64,000 bases of DNA, from contig NZ_AP024898.1 of NCBI RefSeq assembly GCF_024529975.1, forward strand, positions 372,001 to 436,000, read 5' to 3'. The translations under genes and the position numbers were made by a program. The DNA comes from Vibrio quintilis (lineage in GTDB: Bacteria > Pseudomonadota > Gammaproteobacteria > Enterobacterales > Vibrionaceae). Of the stretch, positions 10,219-19,917 are shown in pieces. The notes beneath the pieces are model-generated. The model was given only the letters and a program-made list of their open reading frames with translations. It had not been told where the DNA came from and made no database searches. Position 1 is the stretch's first letter. The number at the start of each line of letters is the position of its first letter.

Positions 10219-10728
10219 ATGGAAATCACTTCAGAGCGGTTGATCATGCGGCCGCTGAGGGTATCAGACCGGACATTTTTTGAATCACTATATACTGATT
10301 CCAGGGTGATCCGGTTTTGTTTTGATCCACCGGGACCGGATGAAATTGAACAAAAATTTCAGTCCCGTCTGTATCCATGGACCTCTGATTCAGAGAACTG
10401 GTTGTGTTTGGTGATCACGAAAAAAACCTCCGGAGAGCCGGTTGGAATTACCGGCTTCTTTTTACAGGATGGCATTGCAGAAGTCGGTTTTCTGCTCAGT
10501 GCTGAGCATCATGGGCGTCAGTATGGCACTGAATCGCTGAAAGCGCTGATTCAGTGGACGGTTGAAACCTGTGATATCACGGCTTTTCAGGCAGTTGTCA
10601 CCGCAGGAAATATTGCCTCGGAACGGGTATTGGAAAAGTGTGGTTTTGAACTGATAGAAGTAGAACCGGATGCTTATATGATTGGTGGGAAATTATACGC
10701 AGATCATCTGTATACGCTTGTTTTCTGA
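10219..10728 (+). CDS. GNAT N-acetyltransferase, RimJ/RimL-like
   Basis: A 169-residue GNAT protein opening with the typical TSERLIMRPLRVSD. It carries an acetyl-CoA loop around HHGRQYGTESLKALI and the C-terminal NIASERVLEKCGFELIE motif. Substrate unknown; relatives act on protein N termini or small amines. The GAGGAAGAG ribosome binding site is strong. It is a single gene ended by an intrinsic terminator. Confidence 0.86.
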   Translation: MEITSERLIMRPLRVSDRTFFESLYTDSRVIRFCFDPPGPDEIEQKFQSRLYPWTSDSENWLCLVITKKTSGEPVGITGFFLQDGIAEVGFLLSAEHHGRQYGTESLKALIQWTVETCDITAFQAVVTAGNIASERVLEKCGFELIEVEPDAYMIGGKLYADHLYTLVF

Positions 10729-10790
10729 ATGCACGTTTTTTTGAATTAAAAATCAGTCTGAATAAAAAAACGGTCTGAATGAAAAATCTG

Positions 10791-10822
10791 AAAGACGCAA
10801 CCCGGCGGGCTGCGTCTTTTTT
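10791..10822 (+). terminator. Intrinsic terminator after the GNAT gene
   Basis: GACGCA and TGCGTC flank ACCCGGCGGGC (itself able to extend the stem through CCCG/CGGG) and lead into six T residues. The A tract upstream allows use in the psuG direction too. Confidence 0.85.
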
Positions 10823-10939
10823 CTGGTCTGTTTCTTATGTCCCTTTACTCCGGTGCAACCTGAAACCGGCTTCGGGTACAAAAATCTGTATTTGAGCAGA
10901 TTTTTTATAACTGACCAGGTTTTGATAACTAACCAGGTT

Positions 10940-11857
10940 TTATAGCTGACACAGCCCGATAGCAATCGCTGCACCAAGGCGGGCATTGTTCAGAACCAGC
11001 TGAATATTGGAATCAAGGCTGTTTCCGCCGGTCAGCTCACAGACCCGCGCCAGCAGAAACGGGGTGGATTCTTTTCCGGTGATTCCCTGTTCCCCTGCTT
11101 CAGTCAGCGCCTGTTCAATTGCTGACTGAATGGTTTCAACCGGCATGGCATACTGTTGCGGAATCGGGTTCGCAATGACAGCACCGCCTTTCAGGCCCAG
11201 TTCCCATTTTACTTTTAGTGCTGTGGCAATCGCCTGAGCATCATCAAGACGATAGTCGATCGTCTGATCACTTTCCCGGGTATAGAATGCCGGCAGTTGA
11301 TCGGTTTGATACCCAATCACAGGCACACCGTGAGTTTCCAGATATTCACGGGTCAGCCCCAGATCCAGAATTGATTTTGCACCGGCGCAGACAACGGCAA
11401 CACTGGTGCCGGCCAGTTCCTGCAAATCGGCTGAAATATCAAAGGTCTCCTGCGCACCCCGGTGAACACCGCCAATACCACCGGTGGCAAATACCCGGAT
11501 ACCGGCAAGCTCAGCCAGAATCATGGTGGCTGCCACTGTGGTTGCACCATCTTTCTGACCTGCAACCATAAACGGAATATCCCGGCGGCTGACTTTTGTC
11601 ACTGCCGTTCCGGCTTTGCCCAGATATTCAATTTCTTCTTCACTTAAGCCAACTTTCAGGCGGCCTTTAATAATTGCAATTGTGGCGGGAATGGCACCAG
11701 ATTCACGAATGGTATTTTCGACCTGCAACGCAGTTTCGACGTTACGTGGATAAGGCATGCCGTGAGAGATGATGGTCGATTCCAGTGCCACGACAGGTTT
11801 ATTTTCAGCCAGTGCGATGGCAACTTCAGGCTGAATATCGAGATATTTTTCTAACAT
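10940..11857 (-). CDS. psuG: Pseudouridine-5'-phosphate glycosidase
   Basis: A 305-residue protein of the PsuG/IndA family (E. coli enzyme about 312 residues). It cleaves the C-C glycosidic bond of pseudouridine 5'-phosphate to uracil and ribose 5-phosphate. Conserved parts are VALESTIISHGMPYP, IKGRLKVGLS with the Schiff-base lysine region, FATGGIGGVHRGAQETFDIS and the C-terminal NARLGAAIAIGL. It overlaps the upstream psuK by 7 bases, so the two are translationally coupled. The pathway recycles modified RNA breakdown products. Confidence 0.93.
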   Translation of the reverse strand: MLEKYLDIQPEVAIALAENKPVVALESTIISHGMPYPRNVETALQVENTIRESGAIPATIAIIKGRLKVGLSEEEIEYLGKAGTAVTKVSRRDIPFMVAGQKDGATTVAATMILAELAGIRVFATGGIGGVHRGAQETFDISADLQELAGTSVAVVCAGAKSILDLGLTREYLETHGVPVIGYQTDQLPAFYTRESDQTIDYRLDDAQAIATALKVKWELGLKGGAVIANPIPQQYAMPVETIQSAIEQALTEAGEQGITGKESTPFLLARVCELTGGNSLDSNIQLVLNNARLGAAIAIGLCQL

Positions 11858-12963
11858 GTTGATTCCTCAATCAGGCGGAGCACCGCCTTTTCCGACATCA
11901 TTGAATGAATGGTGGTCTCAGATTGCAGAGCAAGCCTTGCCGCAGCAAGAGCAAACTCTAATGTATGGGCCCAGCTTCGGTGGTGCAGATAACCATGAAC
12001 CAGCCCGGCCATCAGTGCATCACCGGCACCGGTGACATTATTGACCTGGGTTTTTTCTGCGCTGATGAATTGCCCCAAGCCTTCATCACTGGCATAGGCG
12101 CCTTGCGCCCCAAGGCTGATCAGCAGACGTTTGACGCCTTTATCATGCAGCCTTGCTGCAATGTCAGGTAACTGCTCCGGGCGCTCAATCCGGCAGCCGG
12201 ACAAAAGTTCAGCTTCTGTCCGGTTGGGCTTGAGAGTGTGAATCTGTGCCAGATAAGGGGTGATTTTTCCGGCTTTGACCGAAGACACAGGGTCGACAAA
12301 AATCGCTTTATCGCTATGAGTGTGAAACAGATATTCGAGGGCTGACTCACTCAGGTTCGCATCGAGCACAATAGCGCTGGCCCGTTGAAATACACCGTTG
12401 CGCCTGGCGAGTTCAGCCGCATCAAGTGTTTCAAGCAGTGACATATCATTGAGGGCCAGATGCAGTTCTCCGTCCGGATCATGAATGGAAAGATATGTGC
12501 TGCTGGTTTTGCCGGGAACGACCAGACAATGATCGACGCCGACACCGGCATGGCGGCAGGCTGCCAGTAATTGTTCTCCCCACAGATCGTTACCAACCGC
12601 TCCGATAAACCGGACGGCACTTCCCAGCCGTCCCAGATTCTCAGCGATATTGCGGGCCACACCGCCCGGACCGGATGTCAGTTCTCCGGGGTTTGAATCT
12701 CCCATCACCAGAGTGGTGTCAGAGCGGCCACATAAGTCCATGTTGGCACCACCTGCGACGACCGCATATTGCTCCGGTGCAATCACATAACCTTTGCCCT
12801 GAATATAGCCTTTGCGGGTCAGATTCATAATATGTCCCGCAACGGCACTCCGGCTCAGACCCAGCTTTTCGGCCAGTGTGTTCTGCGCGATCATGGGGTC
12901 TTGCCTGATGAGGTCCAGTATCTGTTGTTCTCGCTCAGTCATAAACTTCTGTTCGGTTGTCAA
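11851..12963 (-). CDS. psuK: Pseudouridine kinase with N-terminal winged HTH
   Basis: A 370-residue fusion. Residues 8-60 form a winged helix-turn-helix (REQQILDLIRQDPMIAQNTL, then AEKLGLSRSAVAGHI), and residues 65-360 form a PfkB-family sugar kinase with VAGGANMDL and the ATP/anion-hole motif NVTGAGDALMAGL. This is the architecture of E. coli PsuK (YeiI), which phosphorylates pseudouridine. The HTH suggests that it may regulate its own operon. A second Met (MTEREQ, residue 8) is an alternative start. A PurR/LacI-type palindrome lies 37 bases upstream. Confidence 0.9.
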   Translation of the reverse strand: MTTEQKFMTEREQQILDLIRQDPMIAQNTLAEKLGLSRSAVAGHIMNLTRKGYIQGKGYVIAPEQYAVVAGGANMDLCGRSDTTLVMGDSNPGELTSGPGGVARNIAENLGRLGSAVRFIGAVGNDLWGEQLLAACRHAGVGVDHCLVVPGKTSSTYLSIHDPDGELHLALNDMSLLETLDAAELARRNGVFQRASAIVLDANLSESALEYLFHTHSDKAIFVDPVSSVKAGKITPYLAQIHTLKPNRTEAELLSGCRIERPEQLPDIAARLHDKGVKRLLISLGAQGAYASDEGLGQFISAEKTQVNNVTGAGDALMAGLVHGYLHHRSWAHTLEFALAAARLALQSETTIHSMMSEKAVLRLIEESTC

Positions 12964-13308
12964 ACATTTGTTTGATTATGACAAATTTATCATTCGGTTG
13001 CAAACGTTTGCGCTGGCGATATGTATGACCCGAACCGTTACCGTCCGGGTGTTGTGTCATATTTGTGTCAGTCCGGAGTCATAGAAGAGAAAAGTCTCAT
13101 ATATGATACAAGGTGTCTGATTGTGCTGAAATCGAACGAATATCAGTTGATATCATGGCGAAGTTTGTCAATAATGCCGCCCTTAAACCTGTATTGATGA
13201 TAAAATTAACATTAGGTTTCATTGAGGTGCTCTCAGTGGCCGGAAAATAAATAAACAGGTTGAACTTTCAAAAGCGTGTTCGTTTGTGTTGTAAAAGGTT
13301 TGGTGTAT
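12964..13308. other. Divergent control region between psuK and pelA
   Basis: The 345 bp separate two divergent operons. Near psuK lies a LacI-type palindrome (12998-13013). Further on are two direct TTGTGTCA repeats 11 bp apart (13052-13059 and 13063-13070) and an ATATCA-GT-TGATAT inverted repeat (13140-13153). No clear sigma-70 promoter could be assigned to pelA, and none of these sites can be tied to a known biofilm regulator from sequence alone. Confidence 0.5.
12998..13013. promoter_or_regulatory. PurR/LacI-family operator-like palindrome
   Basis: TTGCAAACGTTTGCGC contains the perfect palindrome GCAAACGTTTGC and closely matches the PurR box (consensus about ACGCAAACGTTTGCGT). It lies just upstream of psuK. 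PurR control would fit nucleobase salvage, but CytR or another LacI-type repressor could use the same core. Confidence 0.65.
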
Positions 13309-16029
13309 ATGGCTCAATTCAGTCGTTTGATCTGCTTCATATTGATAGTCTTCAGTTTCACAGCCTCGGCACAGGTATCCAGCCATAGCATTGCTTTTTA
13401 TTACAATTCTCATTTGCCTTTAGCCGAAATGTCACTTTATTCGCGGGTTGTGGTTCAGCCGGATCAGGTGAATAAAGATGCAAGAAACTGGCTGCATCAA
13501 AGAAAAATTAAGCTGTATGCCTACCTGAGTGTCGGAGAATCAAGACAGACTGGTCATCAGGGGCTGATGACGAACACGCACTGGAACAGTCAGGTGATGG
13601 ACCTGACCTCAGCGTCATGGCAGTCCGCAGTGCTTGAGCAGGCAAAGCAACTGAAAGCGCAGGGTTATGACGGGCTGTTTCTCGACACCTTAGACAGTTA
13701 TCAGATGTTGAAACCGCAACAGCAGGGGCCACAGCGCCGGGCGCTGGTTGCACTGATCAAACAGTTGTCTGCGCTGTTTTCTCATCAGCTGATCCTTAAC
13801 CGGGGGTTTGATCTTTTACCCCAGTTACAGGGACAGGCAAAATTTCTGGTCGCTGAAGGCCTGTATACGCATTACCGGCCGAAACATGACACCTATAGTG
13901 TAACTAAAGAGTCTGATCAGCAATGGTTGATCAATCAACTGCAACAGGCTCAGAAACTTGGCTTTCAGGTTCAGGTGATTGACTATGCCAAACCGGAAGA
14001 GCGGTTTGCGGTGGCGAAGAAAATCATCGCGGCTGGCTTTCTTCCCTGGGTGACGGACGGTCACTTACAGACCTGGGGTACCTCTGAGCTGCAACCTGTC
14101 CCGCGTAAAATCCTGATTCCGTACAACAGTAAACGACAGTATCTGACTCATTCGGATGTCCATAACCGGCTGGCGGCCTTTATTGAATATCTGGGTTATA
14201 TTCCGGCATATCTGGATATGAGCCGGCAGTCTTTACCAACAATTGATCCTGCCCTGTATGCCGGTGTGATCTCGTGGACGCTGGAAACCCGGATGTATTC
14301 TCCGGCTTACGTGGACTGGCTACTGAAGGCGAAAGGCACGTTACCGCTGATGGTGCTGGGACAGTTGCCTCAGTCAGATAAACTGCTCAAGGTATTTGGG
14401 GTGAAAATGTTGTCGGTTACACCACCCGGGCCCTACAAAATCCGGATGATGAAACCCTGGCTGAAAGGGGAATACAATGCGCTCCGGCCGGATGCCGGTG
14501 TTTTTCCGCTTCAGCTGATAAAACAGCAGGATGCAGAGCCGCTGATTACGATTACTTCTGCTGATGGCCGGCGTTTAATCCAGGGAGTTCGCTCCGGCCG
14601 GGATGTGCTGATTGCAGCGCCCTGGCTGATTGAAAACCTCTCGGTGGATGACAGTCGCTGGATGATTGAACCGTATCAGCTGCTGTCCCGGGCATTTCAG
14701 CTGCCGCCGATTCCGGCCCCGGATGTCACCACAGAATCCGGCCGTCGCCGCTTAATCAGCTATATCGACGGCGATGCGTTCTCCAGCCTTGCCCGCCTGC
14801 CGGGGCAGCCGATTGCAGCCAAAGTGATCAAGGATGAAATTCTTAAGCCATACAAAATACCGGTGACGGTTTCTATTGTGGAAGGGGAAGTCGGGCCAAA
14901 AGGCATGTATCCGGAACAGAGCCCGTATTACGAGAAAATTGCCAGACAGATCTTTGCATTGCCGTATGTCGACATGGCAACGCACACCTTCAGTCATCCG
15001 TTTTTCTGGAATGAACTGGCCGGCCGGCAAAAGGTACTGAAAAATGCTTACCGGCCTTACGGCAGCCATCTGGCGGTGCCTGATTACGACAAGATTGATA
15101 TCCGGCGGGAGATTGAGGGGTCGATCGATTACATCAATCAGCGTCTGGCGCCCAAAGGCAAGAAAGTGACCGCCGTGCTGTGGAGCGGTGACGCGCTGCC
15201 CGGCCCGGATCCTATTCGTCATACCCTGGAAGCCGGGGTCGTGAATGTGAATGGCGGAGACTCTTTTGTCACCGATGATAACCCGACCCTGAGTGAAATT
15301 GCGCCGCTGGGCCGCCCGGAAGGTGAGCTGCTGTATCAGATTTATGCACCCCTGATGAATGAAGAACTGTATACCAATGTCTGGCATGGCCCGTTTGACG
15401 GATTTAAACGGCTGACGGAAACCTTCCGGCATACAGACAAGCCATACCGGTTGAAGCCGTTCACCATTTACTATCATTTCTATTCCGGCACGAACCCCGC
15501 TGGTATCCGGGCGCTGAAAATCGTGCTGGATTATGCCTTATCCCGTCCGAATACCCCGGTACAGCTTGCCCGCTATGCACGGGGCGCGCTGGATTTTTAT
15601 TTCTCCGGATTAGCCCGGAACGATAAAGGGGAATGGGTGTTCAGCAGCCGGTCGATTCCGACGCTGCGCATTCCGGAATCGCTGGGCCGGGTTGATTTAC
15701 AACATAGCCGCCACGTTGCGGGTATGACGGAAGACGAACGATATATTCACCTGCCACAGGGGCAGGCAGTATTTAAAACGTTCGTGAAGTCAAAACCGGT
15801 GATCACCAAACCTTATCTGGTTTCAGGCAATGTGGTGATCCGTGAATGGTCTGAAAAACGGATTGTGTTTCACAGCTGGCTGAAAGCACAGCTGATCCTG
15901 GCAAATGCGGATCAATGCCATCTGGTTTCGTCTGACGGACGCAGACATCAAGGCGTGAAGCAGGGAAATTATCGCCGTTTTTCTATGCCCCGGGGAGATT
16001 TTTCGGGCCGTTTAGTCTGTCATCGCTAG
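13309..16029 (+). CDS. pelA: Pel polysaccharide hydrolase/deacetylase PelA
   Basis: A 906-residue periplasmic enzyme of Pel exopolysaccharide production. A signal peptide (residues 1-21, cut after SAQ or ASA) precedes a GH114-like hydrolase domain with the likely catalytic acids Asp126 (GLFLDTLDSY) and Glu183 (VAEGLY), spaced as in P. aeruginosa PelA. A linker and a polysaccharide deacetylase domain follow, with Asp487 (YIDGDAF) and the metal-binding His559 and His563 (MATHTFSHPFFW). It partly deacetylates the GalNAc-containing polymer, which makes Pel cationic. An upstream in-frame start (13276) would spoil the signal peptide; the ATG used has AAAGG before it. First gene of pelA-G. Confidence 0.95.
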   Translation: MAQFSRLICFILIVFSFTASAQVSSHSIAFYYNSHLPLAEMSLYSRVVVQPDQVNKDARNWLHQRKIKLYAYLSVGESRQTGHQGLMTNTHWNSQVMDLTSASWQSAVLEQAKQLKAQGYDGLFLDTLDSYQMLKPQQQGPQRRALVALIKQLSALFSHQLILNRGFDLLPQLQGQAKFLVAEGLYTHYRPKHDTYSVTKESDQQWLINQLQQAQKLGFQVQVIDYAKPEERFAVAKKIIAAGFLPWVTDGHLQTWGTSELQPVPRKILIPYNSKRQYLTHSDVHNRLAAFIEYLGYIPAYLDMSRQSLPTIDPALYAGVISWTLETRMYSPAYVDWLLKAKGTLPLMVLGQLPQSDKLLKVFGVKMLSVTPPGPYKIRMMKPWLKGEYNALRPDAGVFPLQLIKQQDAEPLITITSADGRRLIQGVRSGRDVLIAAPWLIENLSVDDSRWMIEPYQLLSRAFQLPPIPAPDVTTESGRRRLISYIDGDAFSSLARLPGQPIAAKVIKDEILKPYKIPVTVSIVEGEVGPKGMYPEQSPYYEKIARQIFALPYVDMATHTFSHPFFWNELAGRQKVLKNAYRPYGSHLAVPDYDKIDIRREIEGSIDYINQRLAPKGKKVTAVLWSGDALPGPDPIRHTLEAGVVNVNGGDSFVTDDNPTLSEIAPLGRPEGELLYQIYAPLMNEELYTNVWHGPFDGFKRLTETFRHTDKPYRLKPFTIYYHFYSGTNPAGIRALKIVLDYALSRPNTPVQLARYARGALDFYFSGLARNDKGEWVFSSRSIPTLRIPESLGRVDLQHSRHVAGMTEDERYIHLPQGQAVFKTFVKSKPVITKPYLVSGNVVIREWSEKRIVFHSWLKAQLILANADQCHLVSSDGRRHQGVKQGNYRRFSMPRGDFSGRLVCHR

Positions 16030-16069
16030 TCGTTGATGAATCTGTTGTTGGTGTGAGTCAGTCGTTGAT

Positions 16070-19000
16070 ATGAATCAGTCTCGTCCGGTTTTTATTTCTG
16101 TCAAAGTTATCATTGCTGTGATTGTTGCAGCCATGATGGCTTTGTATATTTTGTTTCCGAAACTGTTTTTCTTTGAAACAGAACAGGCACTGGATGACCC
16201 GCAACTGGCCCGCTCTTATTTAGAAGCGACACTGGTCGCAGACCCGGATAATCAGGCTGCGATTGAAAAGCTGGCCGAAGTGGATGTCCGGCTGGGTGAG
16301 ATGCAGGATGCTGCCAGGTATATTGGCCGGATTAAGTCACCGGCTCACAAACGGGCGGTGAAACAGAAGATGCTGTTTTCCCGCTGGACGGCCAATGGTG
16401 CGAAACAAGACGATGATTTTGTGGCACTCAAACGGATGTTAGCGGCACCGTCTGACTGGACAAAAACAGATTTTCACCATGCACAGGCACTCGGGATGCA
16501 CGCGCAGGTTGCGCGGTATTTCGCAGCGGACAATCAACCCCTTGAGGCAGCCAAAAACTGGATGATGGCCGGTCAGCCGCAAAAAGCATTTCTGGCTTAT
16601 CAGGGGCATGTGTCTGCTGAGACTCTCAAACCAGCGATGACTGCGGCACTTCACAGCAACAATTCAAAGACCGCGTTGCAGTGGTGGCAGGCGTACGGAG
16701 ACGGCAATGTTCATCAAACGCTGCAACTGGCCCGCCTCGCCGGAGACAGAGAAGTCGTCCGTCAGGCCACGGAACAGTTATTAAAACAATATCCGGGTAA
16801 CGCGGGCTATCAGCGTCAGGTGCTCAGAGCCCGCATTGCATATGGTGAACTGGAATCTGCTGCTCAGCTGTTATCTGAACTGGAAAAGAAATCGCCGGAT
16901 GATCCTGTACTGCATCAGCAGGGCTGGAAGCTGGCAACATGGCTGAACCGGCCGGAGCAGGCTGTGGATGAATTAATCTGGTTAATGCACCGTCAGTTAG
17001 CGACGCCGGAAATGATTCAGACCGGCGCTGCTCATGCCAAACAGCTGTTTCTGTATGATAAGCAATTGCTGATCTACCGCTATCTGACCCGGACAAAACA
17101 GATTACGCCAAAGCAGCTGAAAGACTGGATGCAGGCCTATGAATATAACGGACATGGTCAGGCGGAACTGAACGATATTGCCCTCTATGAAAAACGATAC
17201 GGGCCGGATAAGCACAGCCAGTACTGGAAAGCCCGCACCTTCTATCAGTCTGGTGATCTGGAAAAACTCAAACAGTTCTGGCCCGGATTCCGGGGGGAAA
17301 TGACTCAGGAAGTTTTGTGGTGGTTTGCCCGGAGCTTCTGGCTTGGTCACGAGTTCAAACAGGCCTTAGCCGTTTATCAGCATGTGCCGGCTGATGCGGA
17401 CCAGCAATACTGGACGACCCGCGTTAATCTGGCCAACCTGGCGGGTGACAAGCAGGATGAAGCTTATGCCTATGAGCAACTGAATCAGCAGGACAAACTG
17501 CATGGGATTCAGCTGGCCCGTTATCTTGAACTGAAATTCTCCGACTCAGTGACACCAGACGAGAACGGGATGGACTTTCTGTGGCAGCATGCATCTTCGG
17601 ATCTGGCGCTGGAGCGGATTGCATACTTCAGCTGGAAACTCGGGGATAAACAGTCCCTGAAACGGGTCACGCAGATGATATCCGGGCGTGCGCCTTCTCC
17701 GTTACTTGCCTCTGCCTGGGTTTATCTGTCTTATGTGCATCAGCAGGACGGTGATTATACTCAGGCGAAGCAGGCTTTGGCTCACGCCAAAGCAAATGCA
17801 CCCTATTCACCTGCGATCGAAAAAGAACAGGGCTGGCTGGCACTGGCCAGTCAGGATATCGCTGTGGTCCGGGATTTCATCCGTCATGCCTCCCGTTATC
17901 CTCCCGGTGCATTCTGGTCGCGGCTGATGGCCAGCCTCGCCATCTACAACGGGAACTGGCGTGTGGCTTATCAGCATTTGCACTGGCTGGTGGCACAGAA
18001 TCCGGATGAACTGCCGCTTCAGGTCAATTATGCGACCGTTCTTGAGCACGTCGGCCACGTTGATCAGGCGCTTCAACTCAGGCGGCAGCTTTTGCGCCGG
18101 TTACCGCAGACCCATCACGATTATCTCAACCTTGTCAGCCGCTGGGCCGGTGCTTCCCGGACTTTTCATCTGTTCAAACAAACACGTACGACCGAAGCCA
18201 TGGTATCCCGCTTTCCGGGATTACCTCAGTCAGTCTGGTGGTTAAAACGGCATGCCGCGACCCGGCTTCAGTCATGGGAGCAGCTGCAACTGGCGGTGGC
18301 AGGCGGGGAATTTGGTGTGATCGAAGCGCTGGTTAAAAATCATCGTTTATCGCCGCTGGACGAAGTGAACAGCCTGACTTATCTCCGGCAGCCATATCAG
18401 GCAATGAAACGCTGGCACAGGCATGCTGCTCTGTTACCCGACGGGCCAAAGACCGGGCTTGCCCGCACCCTGCGTCCTTACTATTTCCGCGCATTATCAC
18501 TGGATGTTATCCCGAAGGCAGCCTTTGACTCCAGCGAACGCTGGATGCACATCTATTTCCCGTTTGCACAGGGAGAATGGCAGGTCGGATTCGGCCAGCA
18601 GGAAAATGAGTCAAACAGCGGCAGATTGCTGACACTGCGGGATGACATCAGCTGGCAACGCTGGCGCATTGGTCTGGGGCTGAATCATCATCAGGGAGAG
18701 AATGAAAGCCGGACAGGATTCGAACTGGATTTACGCTACCAGCTGACCGATCGCCTGCAACTGGGGCTGGATTATAAGCACGATCAGCAAAGTGCACAGA
18801 ATGAGTTTCTGTTTGCACAGGGTGAGCAGTCCGGATATGGCGTGAGTGCTCAGTATCAGCTCGATCCGCGGCAGAATCTCAGTCTGGCTGTCAGGCATGT
18901 TGAGATGTCAGAAAGGGATGGCCAAAAGATTGCGGCCGGTGAAGTCTATGACGCCCGTTATCAGTATGCCCTCAATCAAAATCATCCGAACTGGCAATTT

Positions 19001-19387
19001 TATTCCGGTGCCGTCTGGCAAACGCTGGGCGCCCGTGATTCAGCCGCTGATAATAACGCGGCCGGTCCCGGTGGCCCCGGAGCCGGTCCGGCAGCGGTGA
19101 ACCGCTCAGCCGGGGTGGATAATTACCGCCGGATTGCCATGGGAACGATCATCGCTTCCGGTGAGGGATTGATTCCGCCGTATACCGGCAGAGAAACACA
19201 CTGGTCTGTCGATTTAAGTACAGGCTATCAGCCGGATTCAAATCACGCCGATTTTACTGCGTCGTTACGGGCGGGGTGGGAAATTATCGGTGACGACAGT
19301 TTACATGTGGGTGTGAGTTATCAAACCCGCGATATTCAGGGTCAGCAGAATACCCGGTTACAAATCGGTTACTACATCCATTTTTAA
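16070..19387 (+). CDS. pelB: Pel outer-membrane export protein PelB (TPR plus beta-barrel)
   Basis: A 1105-residue protein (P. aeruginosa 1193). An N-terminal membrane helix (residues 10-31) anchors a long periplasmic TPR superhelix. From about residue 815 the sequence turns into alternating beta-strands of an outer-membrane barrel ending QIGYYIHF with a terminal Phe. In the family it guides Pel through the periplasm and out across the outer membrane. A Gly/Pro/Ala-rich insert (AAGPGGPGAGPAA, near residue 1000) would be a surface loop. It lies 40 bases after pelA. Confidence 0.93.
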   Translation: MNQSRPVFISVKVIIAVIVAAMMALYILFPKLFFFETEQALDDPQLARSYLEATLVADPDNQAAIEKLAEVDVRLGEMQDAARYIGRIKSPAHKRAVKQKMLFSRWTANGAKQDDDFVALKRMLAAPSDWTKTDFHHAQALGMHAQVARYFAADNQPLEAAKNWMMAGQPQKAFLAYQGHVSAETLKPAMTAALHSNNSKTALQWWQAYGDGNVHQTLQLARLAGDREVVRQATEQLLKQYPGNAGYQRQVLRARIAYGELESAAQLLSELEKKSPDDPVLHQQGWKLATWLNRPEQAVDELIWLMHRQLATPEMIQTGAAHAKQLFLYDKQLLIYRYLTRTKQITPKQLKDWMQAYEYNGHGQAELNDIALYEKRYGPDKHSQYWKARTFYQSGDLEKLKQFWPGFRGEMTQEVLWWFARSFWLGHEFKQALAVYQHVPADADQQYWTTRVNLANLAGDKQDEAYAYEQLNQQDKLHGIQLARYLELKFSDSVTPDENGMDFLWQHASSDLALERIAYFSWKLGDKQSLKRVTQMISGRAPSPLLASAWVYLSYVHQQDGDYTQAKQALAHAKANAPYSPAIEKEQGWLALASQDIAVVRDFIRHASRYPPGAFWSRLMASLAIYNGNWRVAYQHLHWLVAQNPDELPLQVNYATVLEHVGHVDQALQLRRQLLRRLPQTHHDYLNLVSRWAGASRTFHLFKQTRTTEAMVSRFPGLPQSVWWLKRHAATRLQSWEQLQLAVAGGEFGVIEALVKNHRLSPLDEVNSLTYLRQPYQAMKRWHRHAALLPDGPKTGLARTLRPYYFRALSLDVIPKAAFDSSERWMHIYFPFAQGEWQVGFGQQENESNSGRLLTLRDDISWQRWRIGLGLNHHQGENESRTGFELDLRYQLTDRLQLGLDYKHDQQSAQNEFLFAQGEQSGYGVSAQYQLDPRQNLSLAVRHVEMSERDGQKIAAGEVYDARYQYALNQNHPNWQFYSGAVWQTLGARDSAADNNAAGPGGPGAGPAAVNRSAGVDNYRRIAMGTIIASGEGLIPPYTGRETHWSVDLSTGYQPDSNHADFTASLRAGWEIIGDDSLHVGVSYQTRDIQGQQNTRLQIGYYIHF

Positions 19388-19401
19388 TCTGAGGGGAAGT
19401 T

Positions 19402-19917
19402 ATGTTCAGAAGTTTATTGATAGGTATGGTGTTGTTACTTGGCGGATGTTCGACGAGCCAGGTCAGCGATACGGTCTATTTGCAGCAGAGCGCCAAAGTT
19501 GCACTGTTACCGGTCGTCAACCGCTCGCAGACGCCGCTGGCTGGTGCCAGTGCCGCGAATATGCTCGCCAGCCTGTGGTATCAGAATGATTTACCGGCGC
19601 TGGTGGTGTATCCGCATCAGGCACAGGGTGATCTTTCATTTACCGGTGATGAACAAAAGCTGTCCGCAGCGCAGCAATGGGCGGATGAACAGTCAGCAGA
19701 TTATGTGCTGCGCGGCAGTATTTCTGAGTGGCGATACAAATCCGGGCTGGACGGAGACCCTGTGGTGTCCGTCACACTGACTTTATATCAAACCGGCAGC
19801 AATGCGCCGGTCTGGAGCGGGACAGTGTCTAAAACCGGCTGGGGCCGCGATAATCTGTCTGGCACCGGGCAGGATGTACTGGAAGATTTACTCGATAACA
19901 TTGAGGTTCAAGAGTGA
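19402..19917 (+). CDS. pelC: Pel lipoprotein PelC
   Basis: A 171-residue lipoprotein. The lipobox LLGG-C places the lipidated cysteine at residue 16, and Ser follows, consistent with outer-membrane sorting. The remaining sequence is of the PelC family, which forms a dodecameric funnel on the inner face of the outer membrane near the PelB pore. The start has GAGGGGAAG in front. It begins 14 bases after pelB and overlaps pelD by 4 bases. Confidence 0.92.
   Translation: MFRSLLIGMVLLLGGCSTSQVSDTVYLQQSAKVALLPVVNRSQTPLAGASAANMLASLWYQNDLPALVVYPHQAQGDLSFTGDEQKLSAAQQWADEQSADYVLRGSISEWRYKSGLDGDPVVSVTLTLYQTGSNAPVWSGTVSKTGWGRDNLSGTGQDVLEDLLDNIEVQE

Noticed and set aside
10848..10876. Possible extra copy of the dispersed palindrome (GCAACCTGAAACCGG region)
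   Set aside because: Only one arm is loosely similar and the TATACCC end is lacking.
14752..15477. 241-codon ORF antisense to pelA
   Set aside because: The forward strand codes for the conserved deacetylase domain; the reverse ORF resembles nothing and reflects codon bias.
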